Assembly: GCA_027943335.1 (NCBI GenBank)
Contig: BSBK01002077.1
Location: 204,501 to 268,500, forward strand
DNA: 64,000 nt
Reading direction: 5' to 3'
DNA from: Chamaecyparis obtusa
Taxonomy: Eukaryota > Streptophyta > Pinopsida > Cupressales > Cupressaceae
The notes under the pieces were generated by a model. That model was not told where the DNA came from. It searched no databases and saw only the letters and a program-made list of their open reading frames with translations. The translations under genes and the position numbers were made by a program. This document shows, piece after piece, positions 34,740 to 45,697 of this stretch (positions are counted from its first letter, which is position 1; the number at the start of each line of letters is the position of its first letter).

Positions 34740-35640
34740 GAATTTTTTTTGAAGAAGCACTACAAGACCTAGATAAGGATAATGCTTAAAATCATGAATT
34801 AAAATACAAGCTAAAGAAAGCTGAATACTATATCAAAACACTCAAAGAAAATATTAACATTAAAATAGAAAAAGGCAAGAAATTTTTGGGAAAAAGAGGG
34901 AACCTGAGAATAATTCATTTGATCTGATTAAAAAAATTGAATAGGAAAAGGATACAATAAAACATGAGTATGAACTCATCACTGTGAAAATGACTAAATA
35001 AATTCAACAAGAGAAAGAAGTAAAGAGAAAACTTGAAGAAGCCTTGAAGAGTGCAAATGGATAGATTTGTAGAATTCAAATAGAAATCTATAATGTCAAA
35101 ACCAATTGTGAAGAATTGGAGAAGTACAATGTCATCATCAAAGAAGAGCTTGTGGAGGCAAGGAATCATACTGAAAAACTTCACGCAGGCACTAAAAAAA
35201 TTGATGAATAGATAGAGAGACAAAAAGAACCTAATAAAAAGGAGAAAACTAGGGAGAAGCTCAAACCTTTCAAAGGAAGATGCTTTGGATGAAAAAAATT
35301 TGGTAACATGAAGAAGGATTGTAAAGGTAAGAAAGTATCCAAACCTTTTTCTAGTTATTATTTTAATTATTGGGCATATGGACATAGAAGAAATGAGTGT
35401 AGAAAACCAAATGACAGATGGAAGAGTCAATATTATGTCAGACATCCTAGTGCATCCAATAAGATCATTTTTCACAAATGCAATAATATTGGGCACATTG
35501 CAAGGAACTATAAATTGCAAGTTGGACAAGATAGGTTTCAACCTCGAAAACTGCCTGTTACTTTATTCAAATACAATAATGAAGGATATATAGCCAAGTA
35601 ATGTAGATATAATGGAATAGTTGGAAATAGAAGACCACCT
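34740..35640 (+). pseudogene. Element A gag: coiled coil plus four degenerate zinc knuckles
   Basis: The N-terminal half is a charged Lys/Glu heptad-rich coiled coil (for example EKEVKRKLEEALKSANG, EELEKYNVIIKEELVEARNH), broken by stops. Four CCHC-like knuckles follow: about 35,281 (CFG-stop-KKFGNMKKDC), 35,359 (YFNYWAYGHRRNEC), 35,470 (FHKCNNIGHIARNY) and 35,566 (FKYNNEGYIAK-stop-C). None is intact; several Cys have become Tyr (TGT to TAT). Four knuckles in about 110 residues is more than the one or two usual in Copia or Gypsy gags. The role would be RNA binding and packaging. No protease follows in a recognisable form. Confidence 0.7.
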
Positions 35641-36271
35641 ATTGTATAAAGAAGAACATTGGTGATACTGGAAAGAGATAAACAAAGTATAAGGTTGAGT
35701 TTGATCACATTTTTAGAAAAGAAGGAAGCAAAGATAGTAGTACAGTATGGAAGGAAAAGAACCAAAGTGAGTCAACTGGTCAAGGAGAGTCATTAGATGC
35801 TACTAAATTTTATCGTAGTGCTAATGTCCCTATTTTTACCAAAATGGTCAAGCATGGCCTTAGGGGGAGCTTTGGAGAAAAAAAATAGTAATCTATCTAG
35901 CCCCTTAATTGTAGAATAAGCTAATTTGAGCTTATGGGAAGATAATATAATAAGATCAGAGTATCTATTTGAGATCATGCAGCCATAGGAATTATATTGG
36001 ATGATCACCAGGAAGATGGATGAATAGATCATAGAAGACTTACAAACTCATTGGTAAATGTGTGAATTTGGAACATTGTGAAATATAAGTTCATTATTCT
36101 CAAAAAAATTGATCACCATTCGAACAAAAATAAGGGAGATCAGAAGAGAAAGAAAAGGATCTAAAGACTTTATGTGATCATTGAGTGTGCATATCCCATT
36201 TCATTGAGTAAAAGGTATTTTGATATTTTATTAAGCTTTATTTACTATGGATAAACCAATGATTTTTTTAT
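35641..36271 (+). mobile_element. Element A, unassigned internal stretch
   Basis: Between the knuckle region and the second ORF. It has scattered Lys-rich frames on the plus strand, such as SNLSSPLIVE and ANLSLWEDNI, broken by stops. No domain is recognised. Confidence 0.4.
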
Positions 36272-36604
36272 GTTAGTGAGAGGCCAAGGTACAAATTAAA
36301 GAAACACCCTTACAAGTCCATAGAGGATGATCCTAAAGGTGCATTTTCACAAACAATGTATGGTGTGATTCATGTGGAAGATATTACGGCATACATTCAC
36401 TATAAGTATGAAATAATAGGAGACTTATAAATCATTAAGAGTAAGAAATATATAAATAAGGATGATGGAACTTGGAAAGATGAGTTTTCTCATTTACAAA
36501 ATCTTAACATCATGAGAATGGTGGAACTCTATGAGTTTGATGAGGAAGAATGGATTAAGATTGTTCTTAGCAGATTTCATGATTAGTTTCTATGAATAGA
36601 AGAG
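36272..36604 (+). pseudogene. Element A second ORF, part 1 (unrecognised)
   Basis: A plus-strand frame with SERPRYKLKKHPYKSIEDDP, AFSQTMYGVIHVEDITAYIH and MVELYEFDEEEWIKIVLSRF, with three stops (TAA, TAG, TGA). It is open to the Copia element G at 36,604 and continues in the same reading phase at 42,252, once one aagag copy is discounted. I do not recognise the family. It has no RT, integrase or protease motif. It could be a protein of a non-autonomous element or a domain of a poorly known retroelement. Confidence 0.5.
36600..36604. repeat. Target site duplication of element G, left copy (aagag)
   Basis: Matches 42,247-42,251 exactly. Confidence 0.9.
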
Positions 36605-36896
36605 TGTTAGGAATAAGGTGTCTCAACCTTGGATAATTCATATTCTTATTATTTGTTTTGTAAATGTATTTTTTACAAATAATGTAATTAAGTGTGAGTG
36701 TACATGTCTAGTTGGCATGTTGATGTGTCACTCCACTTGATGTGTCGGCATCTTGTGCGTAAGAAGATCATGACTAAAATAGTCATGACGGATTCTTATG
36801 ACGCATAAGAACTATTTAAGGAATGTGCTATGACAGGTGTAAGAGCATCTTATGACTTGGGCCTATTTGGGCGCCCAAGAAGAAGTGGTTGGTGTG

Positions 36897-36944
36897 TGTA
36901 AGAGAATATGCCAAAAATAGGTTGGTATGACATATTCTCTTACA
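36897..36944. repeat. 14-bp inverted repeat in the G LTR
   Basis: TGTAAGAGAATATG at 36,897-36,910 pairs perfectly with CATATTCTCTTACA at 36,931-36,944 across a 20-base loop. It is about 160 bp upstream of the TATA box. The other LTR has the same arms with changes in one arm. Confidence 0.85.
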
Positions 36945-37103
36945 CTTCTCTTGTGACCGTTATTTTTGGTGGATTCTATGACAAGTTGTCATAGTATATT
37001 CTAGGGATGGACACCTATTCTTGGGATTACATGTAACAACTATGTACATGTGGCTTTGTGCATGGGTCTTGGTGGTTGTGCCTATTTTTGGGTCCAGAGG
37101 AGT

Positions 37104-37113
37104 CTATATATAT
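37104..37113 (+). promoter_or_regulatory. TATA box of the G 5' LTR
   Basis: TATATATATG, with an identical copy at 41,901-41,910 in the 3' LTR. Transcription would start roughly 30 bp downstream. Confidence 0.6.
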
Positions 37114-37317
37114 GATGCTGCTCCTATGGGAGAGATATAACAAAGTTTAAGTCTTGTTGGCTTTGTCTCTCATTTCCTGAAAGAACTTGCATTGCAAGTG
37201 TATTGTAATCTTTGTGTTGAAGATAATACATTGTTGTTGGGTAGGGTTTTTTGAGCTAATCTCAAGTTTGAGTGGGAGTTTTTTGCAGAGCATTCTGAAT
37301 CTTATTTGTAGATTGAG

Positions 37318-40300
37318 ATGGCAAGTTCATCATATGGAAGAATGGAGGTGGAGAAATTTAATGGCACTAATTTTGAGTTGTGGAAACTCAAGATGGAAGA
37401 CATGTTGGAAGATCGTGACCTATGGGAAGTGACTTCAAGTGCTACAAGACCAGCAACTATAGCTCAAGTAGATTGGGATATCAAAGACCATAAAGCTAAG
37501 GGTCTCATAAGACTGTGTTTAACCGATGCAGTTCTTCTAAATGTTCTAGATGAGAAAACCTCAAATAATTTGTGGGAAAGACTCGTGGCTGTGTATCAGG
37601 CCAAATCTCTGGTGAACAAGTTGTTCTTGAGGAAGAAGTTGTACTCTCTGTGAATGGAGGAAGGTGGATCCTTAACGAATCATTTAAATGCATTTAATCT
37701 GCTGGTTGCATAATTGACATCAGCTGGTGTCAAGCTAGAGGAGGAGGATCGTTGCTACACACTTTTGTGTTCTTTACCAGATTCATGGGACCATCTTGTG
37801 ATGGCTCTCGAAAGAACTTTAGTCACCTTCAAAATGGATGATGTGGTGTCTTCACTACTATCAGAGGAGATGCGGAGAAAGGCTTCCATTTTAGAAAAAG
37901 AAGCCCTTGCTGTTTGTGGGAGATCCACTGAAAGAGGGAAGAAAAATGATAATAAGTCTAACAATAAGGGTAGATCCAAATCCCATGGGAAGTCAAAGAC
38001 TTCCAATAAGTCCAAGGAAAAATGTTGGAACTATGATAAATCTGGGCACTTCCATAAAGACAGCAAAGAGCCAAAGAAGAAGAAGAAAGGTTCAGATTCA
38101 ACTTCAAAAAGATCTCAAGAAGATGGCGATGCATTCATCGCAGCTTTGGCAGCCCATGCATCTGATGATGTGTGGTTGGTTGACTCGGGTGCATCTTTTC
38201 ACATGACCTCTCATCGAAACTGGTTCTCAAAATATGAAGAGTTCGATGGTGGAAAGGTGTACTTGGGTGATGATTCTCACCTAAAGATAGTTGGACATGG
38301 AAGGGTCACTATCAAATTTCCTGATGGATGAGTAAAGGGAATCAACAGAGTTATGCACATTCTGGGTTTGGCACGAAACTTATTATCTGTAAGTATGCTG
38401 AATGATGTAGGTGTGCAAGTTGTTTTTTTGAAAGAAGGATGCAAGATGATGAGAGGATTGATAGTGCTTGCAAGGGGTACTAGGAGAGGTACCTTATTTC
38501 AGCTAGATGCATGTATTCCTCTATGTAATAGTTCTTCATCCTCACCATCTGAACAAGTAGTGAAGAAGTCTGTGGCTATTGGTTCCGATGGTAGTGAAAA
38601 TACTTTGGAAGGTAAGCTTCCTGCAGAAAAGACAATGTTGTGGCATATGAGATTTGGCCACATTGGTCAAAAGGGTCTCAGAACCCTGAAAAATAAAAAT
38701 CTCATTGAGGGCTTAAATGGTTGCAATCTTGAGTTCGACTTCTGCAAACACTGTGTCTATGGTAAACAAAATCATGTTCAATTTTACTCTAGTTCTCACA
38801 AATCTTCTGATGTTTTGGATCTTATTCATTCTGATGTGTTTGGTCCTGTAAAAGTTCCTTCAATCTCCAAGTCTATATTTTTTGTATCTTTCATAGATGA
38901 TTATAGTAGAAGGACGTGGATTTATTTCCTTAAAAGTAAGACACAAGTCTTTACTCGGTTCAAGGAATTTAAAGCTCTTGTAGAGAATTAGACTAGTAAG
39001 AAGATTAAGTGTGTGAGAACTGACAATGGTGGTGAGTTTTACTCAGCAGAGTTTGAATAGTTCTGTAAAGAACAAGGTATCGAGAGGCATAAGACAACTC
39101 CTTATACCCCATAGAAAAATGGAGTTGTAGAGAGAATGAATAGGACACTGATGGAGAAGGCTAGGAGTATGCTTAGTGGAGCTAGTTTAGAACAAAGGTT
39201 TTGGGCCGAAGCTATGGCCACTGCTTGCTATCTGGTTAATAGATCTCCTACATCAGCCCTTATTGGTAAGACACCCATGGATGTGTGGTCTGGTAAGAAG
39301 CCTTCAATTAGACATCTTCATGTTTTTGGTTGTGAAGCTTATGCACATGTTCCAAAGCAGAAAAGATCTAAGTTGGAAAACAAAGTTGTTAAATGTATTT
39401 TCATCGGATATAGTGCTGGTGTGAAAGGATACAAGCTTTGGGATCCTGTGACTAGTAAGGTGTTGTATAGTAGAAACGTTATTTTTAGAGAGCTAACATC
39501 TTCTCCTATTGTGCTACAACCAGATGAAAAAGAAAAGGAAAAAGATGTTTTTTAGTTGCCTCCTACCCCTGAGAAGACTAAACAGAGAGACCATGTTGGG
39601 CCTAATGATGAGGAGAGCTCTAGTAGCACTGATAGTTCAGAAGAAGAGGAAGAACAACCTCAACCGTAGCCCTTGAGGAGATCCATGAGAGAAAGAAAGC
39701 AACTAGAAAGGTTTGGTTATTCTATGTTAGATTCTAGTTGTGCCTTTGCTTTGATTACTAACACTGATGAGCCTAGATTTGTGAAAGAGGCTTTGGGCAT
39801 GGAAGATGCAGGTTCTTGGATTGAGGCTGTGGATGATGAGATGGCTTCATTGGAGAAAAACAAAACTTGGGACCTTGTACCTTTGCCTAAAGGGAGAAAA
39901 TCTGTTGGTTGTAAATGGGTGTTCAAGAAGAAATTCTGTGCAGATGGCAGTGTTGAAAGGTATAAAGCTAGATTGGTTGCAAAGGGGTATTCACAGGTAG
40001 AGGGAATAGATTATGGTGAAATATTCTCTCCTGTTGTAAAGTTGACATCCATTATATTTCTGTTATCTCTTGCTGCATCATATGATTTAGAGATAGAATA
40101 GATGGATGTGAAGATATCTTTCCTTCATGGTGATTTGGAGGAAGAGATTTATATGTCACGGCCTAAGCACTACATTGTTAAAGGTAAAGAATCATTAGTT
40201 TGCAGATTAAAGAAATCTCTATATGGTTTGAAGCAATCTCCTAGGATGTGGTACCTTAAGTTTGATGCCTTTGTGTTGTCAATTGGATTTGTAAGATCAA

Positions 40301-41349
40301 AATCAGATCATTGTGTTTACTTCAGAGTTGAAAATGATCGCCTTCTTATTGTTGCATTATATGTTGATGATATGTTGCTATTTGGGAAGGGTAAGGGTAT
40401 GATTTCTGATTTTAAATCTCAGTTGTCAGCACAGTTTGAGATGAAAGATCTTGGGGCAACTAGGTACATCTTGGGTATGAAAATCAGTAGAGACAGGTCT
40501 AACAAAAAACTTTGGTTGAGTCAGAGTAAGTATGTGAAGTCTGTGTTGGACAGGTTCAGCATGGCAGATTGTAGACCACTATGTGTTCCTATTTCTGTGG
40601 GAACAAAGTTATTTGTAGATGATTGTCCAAAATCTCCTAGTGAGGTGGAGGACATGACTAGAGTACCTTATGCTAGTGTAGTTGGTAGTCTTATGTATGC
40701 TATGGTCTGTACTAGACCAGACATTGCCCAAGCAGTGGGAGTCCTGAGTCAATTTATGGCTAACCCTGGATGGGTACATTGGGATGCAGTTAAGCGAGTA
40801 TTCAGATATTTGAGGGGTACATCAGATTACTCCATATGTTATCATGGTAACTCTTCTGGATCTCCACATTCAGTTTGTATTCATGGGTTTGTGGATTCAG
40901 ATTGGGTAGGTGATATTGACAGCAGGAGATCCACTAGTGCTTATGTGTTCACTATGTTTGGTGGTGCCATCAGTTGGATGAGTAAGTGACAACCTGTGGT
41001 TTCTTTGTCCACTACAGAAGCTGAGTACATGGCTACTACTCACTCTTGTAAAGAAGTCATTTGGCTTAGAAGATTGTGTTCTGATGTTGGTGTTGATGCA
41101 GAACAAATTAATATTTGGTGTGACAGTCAGAGCGCTATTTTCCTTGCAAAGAATCCAACTTTCCATGCCAGAACAAAGCACATTGATGTGTAGTTTCACT
41201 TTGTGAGAGATATGGTGGAAGATGGAAAGGTAAATTTGGAGAAGGTAGATACTGTGAAGAATGTTGCAGATGCATTAACGAAACCAGTGGGCACTGAGAA
41301 GTTCAGATGGTGTTCGGAGTCTATGGGCCTTTTGGCCTATAGCGGTTAA
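37318..41349 (+). pseudogene. Element G Copia Gag-Pol polyprotein
   Basis: One frame of 1,343 codons with no frameshift and 11 in-frame stops. The order is Copia. Gag begins MASSSYGRMEVEKFNGTNFE. The knuckle is at 38,023-38,064 (CWNYDKSGHFHKDS, where Tyr and Ser replace Cys). The protease has VDSGASFHMTS (38,182). Integrase has the WHMRFGHIG...CKHC zinc part, FIDDYSRRTW, RTDNGGEF and GVVERMNRT. RT has VGCKWVFKKK, RYKARLVAKGYSQVEGIDY, FLHGDLEEEIYM and YVDDM at 40,360. RNase H has SLSTTEAEYMA and WCDSQSAIFLAKNP. The frame ends at TAA 41,347. Stops are TGA at 37,651, 38,329 and 40,987; TAA at 37,711; TAG at 38,989, 39,058, 39,112, 39,553, 39,667, 40,099 and 41,191. The ATG at 37,318 is the conserved gag start. 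Confidence 0.96.
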
Positions 41350-41390
41350 AGTTCCTGTTATGTTCCTATGGCTCTTACAAGGTGTTCGAC

Positions 41391-41401
41391 AAGTGGGAGA
41401 A
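41391..41401 (+). promoter_or_regulatory. Polypurine tract of element G
   Basis: AAGTGGGAGAA abuts the TGTTAGG of the 3' LTR. Confidence 0.8.
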
Positions 41402-42246
41402 TGTTAGGAATAAGGTGTCTCAACCTTGGATAATTCATATTCTTATTATTTGTTTTGTAAATGTATTTTTTGCAAATAATGTAATTAAGTGTGAGTGTAC
41501 ATGTCTAGTTGGCATGTTGATGTGTCACTCCACTTGATGTGTCAGCATCTTGTGCGTAAGGAGATCATGACTGAAACGGTCATGATAGATTCCTATGATG
41601 CATAAGAACTATTTAAGGAATGTGCTATGACAGGTGTAAGAGCATCTTATGACTTGGGCCTATTTGGGCACCTAAGAAGAAGTGGTTGGTGTGTGTAAGA
41701 GAATATGCCAAAAATAGGTTGGTATGATAGATTCTCTTACACTTCTCTTGTGACCGTTATTTTTGGCGAATTCTATGACAAGCTGTCATAGTCTATTCTA
41801 GGGATGGATGCCTATTCTTGGGATTGCATGTAACAACTGTGTACATGTGGCTTTGTTCATGGGTCTTGGTGGTTGTGCCTATTTTGGGTCCAGAGGAGTC
41901 TATATATATGATGTTGCTCCTATGGGAGAGATATAACAAAGTTTAAGTCTTGTTGGCTTTGTCTCTCATTTCTTGAAAGAACTTGCATTGCAAGTGTATT
42001 GTAATCTTTGTGTTGAAGATAATACATTGTGTAGGTTTTGGAGTGCTGGGGTTTTTTACCAAAAGGTTTTCCCCAGGATATATCATTGTGTCATTCTCTA
42101 TTTTTCTGTATGCATGGTATGTGATTGCAATATCTTTGTTAAAGTAGTTAACGAATCTGAAATTGTAAGGATTTATAAGAATTTGCACAATACTCTCCTA
42201 TAGAGATTAGCGTAGGAAGCTATTTCCGCACCTGAGTTTCCTTACA
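41402..42246 (+). mobile_element. 3' LTR of element G
   Basis: An 845-bp LTR starting TGTTAGGAATAAGGTGTCTC and ending TTCCTTACA, followed by aagag (42,247-42,251). It holds the TATA box at 41,901 and a complete 3' portion with a GGGGTTTTTTACCAAAAGG stretch that the 5' LTR lacks. Confidence 0.93.
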
Positions 42247-42251
42247 AAGAG

Positions 42252-43943
42252 AAGCATGTTAGGATTTCAAATGTGTTGATTCATGATGTGACTAGATTAG
42301 ACAATATTGGCATTATCCCTATTGCACAGAAGAAAATAAAGAAATAAGTCAAAATACTAACACATTCTAAATAGGACAAGAAAGAAATGACTATTTCTGA
42401 CATCTTTGAGCAAGATATAAGGTTGATTTCAATGATTTTAGGATGAAAACTTCATTATAGTAGCCGACCTAATTCTATTTCCATGAGCATTATAATGATG
42501 GCATATAAGATGGCGAAGGAAAATAGGAAATACAACTTGTGGAAATTATTAAGACAACAATTCCTGAAGAATGTTAAGAAAAATAAGAAAGACAAGTCAA
42601 AGGAATTTAGGTTTGGATCTTTGCTGATACATATCTACATTCACATAGTTCATAAGTTTTTGGGAATGCACCCTAGGGCATAGAAAGACAGTGATTCCAC
42701 AGATGCACAAATTAGAAAGTATTACATAATGCAGGATAAGAAATGGGTAGATGGAGAACTCTTTGGGATGTTTAAGGTTTTATAAAATAGAGGATCTTGA
42801 GGAAATGGTAGAAAAATATAAAGATACAATCTATTTCATAGTTGAAACTGATTGTGTGTTTTGAGGTAGTGGAACCTAGGAATAAGTGGAGTTACCCAAT
42901 GGGTTATGAGTTTAGTGCAGAGGTCCTTACTATGAAAGTAGAACATGTTCTTTCCTCTAAGATTGACCCTACTAAAGAAATATGAAGCACTTATAAAGAA
43001 AACCTGCTAAGATCAAAGACAAACAATCAAGGGTAGTAAGAAAGAGAAAGGTTGAGAAAATAGTTTACATCCTTGCAGAAAAGGTAGGGATAAGCCAAGA
43101 AGAGATGAAAGAGGTAAGAAAGAAGATGGAAGAAGGAGATTTTGGGTTGCAAAGCATGAATCTTGCAACCCTTTCACCTCCTGAAGCTATAAGAATTGTT
43201 GATTCACCTCCTATTGTGGTCATAGTACTTGATATCATCCCCACACCACCTAAGAGGTCATTGCAGAGAACAAGAATGAAACAAATAGTGAAGGTAATAG
43301 ATATTCCTATGAGAAGGACAAGGTCCTGTAGACAAAACTCACCTCTTAAAAGGAAAAGGACTGGTGTAGAGAACAAAGAAGAAGAAGAAGAAGAAGAAGA
43401 AGAAACAAAGGAATAAAATAATATTGAGGAGAAGAAAACAAAGGAGAAAACACAAGACAAATCAATTGAGAGGAAATTGTGGAAACCAGATATAAAATAT
43501 TTGCAAAAAGGATAGTTGATCAAGGAAAGCTAAATCAATTACCCAAATACTTTGATAGGTACAATTAAAATGAAAAAAAAATTGTTTAAAGATATTTCCA
43601 TTAATCACATGTTAATGTTTAAAGGGAATCTACTTGAAATTGAAGGTAGCATTCCCAAGGAATTGTATGAGAAACTAAAATTAAAGAAACAGCTAGCATT
43701 TGAAGAATATGAACAAATAAGAATAAAAGCTATAGAAGATATATTACTTGTTGTATCATTCAATGAGCATGGAGAAATAATGAAATCCATCAAGCCCCTG
43801 CTAAGACTAAAAAAAAGATTGATAAAGATTATGGGGAGAAAGTATGATGAAGTGATAGAATAAACTCACAAGGCCATTGATTAGGTATTGATGGAAGATG
43901 AGCCAGAAAATACTTCACCTCCTAAACCCAAGGTAATAATCCA
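42252..43943 (+). pseudogene. Element A second ORF, part 2 (unrecognised)
   Basis: It continues part 1 in phase after element G: KHVRISNVLIHDVTRLDNIG, then EMTISDIFEQDIRLISMIL and the clean block 42,483-42,683 (SISMSIIMMAYKMAKENRKY ... FRFGSLLIHIYIHIVHKFLG). A frameshift near 42,790 is followed by a basic region (43,021-43,416) with a GAA-repeat glutamate run and then a Lys/Leu/Glu-rich block (43,552-43,863: YEKLKLKKQLAFEEYEQIRI). The frame reaches the B LTR at 43,944. Stops fit Gln or Arg codons in several places. The hydrophobic/aromatic block is loosely like SPKFMHYSLLMHLILFF of the E ORF. Function unknown. Confidence 0.5.
43377..43404. repeat. GAA microsatellite
   Basis: About nine GAA units within the A second ORF, encoding a run of Glu. 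Confidence 0.9.
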
Positions 43944-44184
43944 TGTATCATCTTAAAATGGAAGCAATTCCATGATAAGAGTGTTTAGCCCTCTGAGTGA
44001 GTGGTATGGGGTCATTCTAAGAAACTTGATTAGGTATTTTCATGTATCTGGCTTTCTCCCCCTTTCTACTTCTCTCTCCACCTATTTTTACTTTATTTCT
44101 GCATTTCCTAGCACTTTGGATTGAGGTCCTAAGGTTTTTGACCTCAAGGTCAAAGACAACCTTGAGGGTCAATGATGACCTCAA

Positions 44185-44202
44185 CCCTGACCTAGGTCAG
44201 GG
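44185..44202. repeat. 18-bp perfect palindrome in the B 5' LTR
   Basis: CCCTGACCTAGGTCAGGG, about 250 bp upstream of the TATA box, within a stretch of repeated TGACCT and AGGTCA words. It is not preserved in the right LTR. Confidence 0.9.
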
Positions 44203-44453
44203 ACAACCTTGACCATGACCTAGGGTGGGGTCTACCTCATCCTTGATATGGGGTTTAAATTTCAAGATTCCTAGATTTTCGGGTGTCGGGTTTTGGAAAT
44301 ATTTCTTTTCCTGCTTCTGGGTCGGCCATTTCGGGTTTCAGAATGGTAAATCCTTAAATTGCATTTCATATGGGTCCATTTATAGGGGTTAAGGTTAATT
44401 GGTATTTAATTCCCTAATGTCGGCCTTCTCTACAAGATTGTGCCCTAGATCAC

Positions 44454-44462
44454 TATAAAAGG
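44454..44462 (+). promoter_or_regulatory. TATA box of the B 5' LTR
   Basis: TATAAAAGG, identical at 50,579-50,587 in the 3' LTR. It is a canonical pol II core promoter element in the expected U3 position. Confidence 0.7.
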
Positions 44463-45500
44463 AAGCCTTCCTCTCTCATTTCAAGCCATCTCTCAATCAA
44501 GTTTTCAAGAAATCTCATCTCAAGCTCTCAAGTGCAATCAAGAAATCAAGAAGGAGAAAGAAAGAAAGAAATCATTCATTCATCCTCAAGCCTAGCATTC
44601 AAGCATCCATCAAGGAGATCCATTGTTAGCTATTGAAGCATTCAATCTCTTTGGAGCCCCCTTGAAGATTTCTCCATCCACATTCATCCAAGCTTCCTCA
44701 TATGAAAAGACCCATTCAAGATTGGTGTTGAAGATTAAAATGTCATTGATTTGAGACATCCTACATACTTCTACATTCATTTGGAGCATCCATACTTGTG
44801 GATTTGAGGATTCGAATCCTCCACAAGGACTTCAACATAAGTAAGGTGAATTGTTTCATTTACTTTGTTTATGCACATTACAATTTCAATTCAATTTCAA
44901 GGTTAATTCCTAAATTGGGGTTTGACCAAGGAAAACCCCTCCATACAAACAACAAAAAACCTCTTTTTCTTGTAGGTATAGGTGTAGGACCATGGATCTG
45001 AGCTTGGATCTGGATACACTTTTTGGCAAACTTCTAAGATCCATGAAAAAAATCAAAGTCAACCTTCAAAATCCCAAAGTAGTCTTTGATCTTTTATCAA
45101 GGTCAAAGACTACCTGCTGCTAGAAAGACAAAAAAATTCTAGGTTTTCTTCATCTTGGCATTTCCAGTCTGAAATAGGTTGCAGAATTGCCCAAAACTAT
45201 ACACAGACATCAGAAATCAGCATTTTCCAGATTTTCCCTATTTGAGGTTAGTATTTTCCTTTCAATTATTTCAAATTTCAAGTATATACTATTCATAGAG
45301 AAATATAAGGTTTTCTTCTTCATTCATATTCTCCATAGATTGATTCTTTTGTGTATTGACCTTTTGGTTGATCAATTTGGATCTCTCCTTTGGGAATTTG
45401 GATTTGGAAGTGGATCTCATATTTCCCCCATTCAATTAGGTGGTTCCATTTCAACTCTATCCATATAAGGTGATTTGTATACCATTTCACCCTATTCATT

Positions 45501-45518
45501 TTGGTGAACCCGACAAGC
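45501..45518 (+). promoter_or_regulatory. Presumed primer binding site of element B
   Basis: TGGTGAACCCGACAAGCT begins two bases after the LTR end, where a primer site belongs. I could not match it with confidence to a particular tRNA. Confidence 0.45.
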
Positions 45519-45697
45519 TTACTCTCTTTCTTTTTGGTGTTAGCTATCCCTTTATATTATCTTTTTGGTATTAGATTTCGCCTTTGTGTTAAATATTAAA
45601 TGCTAATTAGATTTCAAAAATACAAAAAAATTGCAAAATTTCTTTCAAAATACAAAAATATTCATGCTTTATGTTTTCTTAGTTTAGTTCATTTGCA

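Larger units (their letters stand above)
36605..37233 (+). mobile_element. 5' LTR of element G, 3' end deleted or replaced
   Basis: It aligns with 41,402-42,031 and begins TGTTAGGAATAAGGTGTCTC. After GATAATACATTGT the two copies diverge: the last 215 bp of the 3' LTR are not present here. About 85 bp of other sequence leads to the gag ATG and keeps only CAGAGC (37,286-37,291) of the expected initiator-Met primer site. A TATA box (TATATATATG) is at 37,104-37,113, and a perfect 14-bp inverted repeat lies at 36,897-36,944. Confidence 0.9.
36605..42246 (+). mobile_element. Element G: Ty1/Copia retrotransposon
   Basis: A full-length Copia element of 5.64 kb inserted in the second ORF of element A. 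It has a 5' LTR missing its last part, one gag-pol frame, a polypurine tract, an 845-bp 3' LTR and a perfect aagag duplication. In the first 210 or so aligned LTR bases I count about ten differences, all transitions. Decay of the coding frame is entirely by stop substitutions. Confidence 0.95.
43944..45498 (+). mobile_element. 5' LTR of element B
   Basis: A 1,555-bp repeat of 50,097-51,584, starting TGTATCATCTTAAAATGG and ending CACCCTATTCA. It has a TATA box (TATAAAAGG, 44,454-44,462) and an 18-bp perfect palindrome at 44,185-44,202. The region after the TATA box is rich in CTCTCAAG- and ATCAAG-type short repeats. Confidence 0.92.

Noticed and set aside
37318..41349. Frequent in-frame TAG codons as evidence of a recoded or suppressed stop
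   Set aside because: TGA and TAA also occur where Arg or Gln is expected, and the pattern follows methylation-type C-to-T change. Plant nuclei use the standard code.
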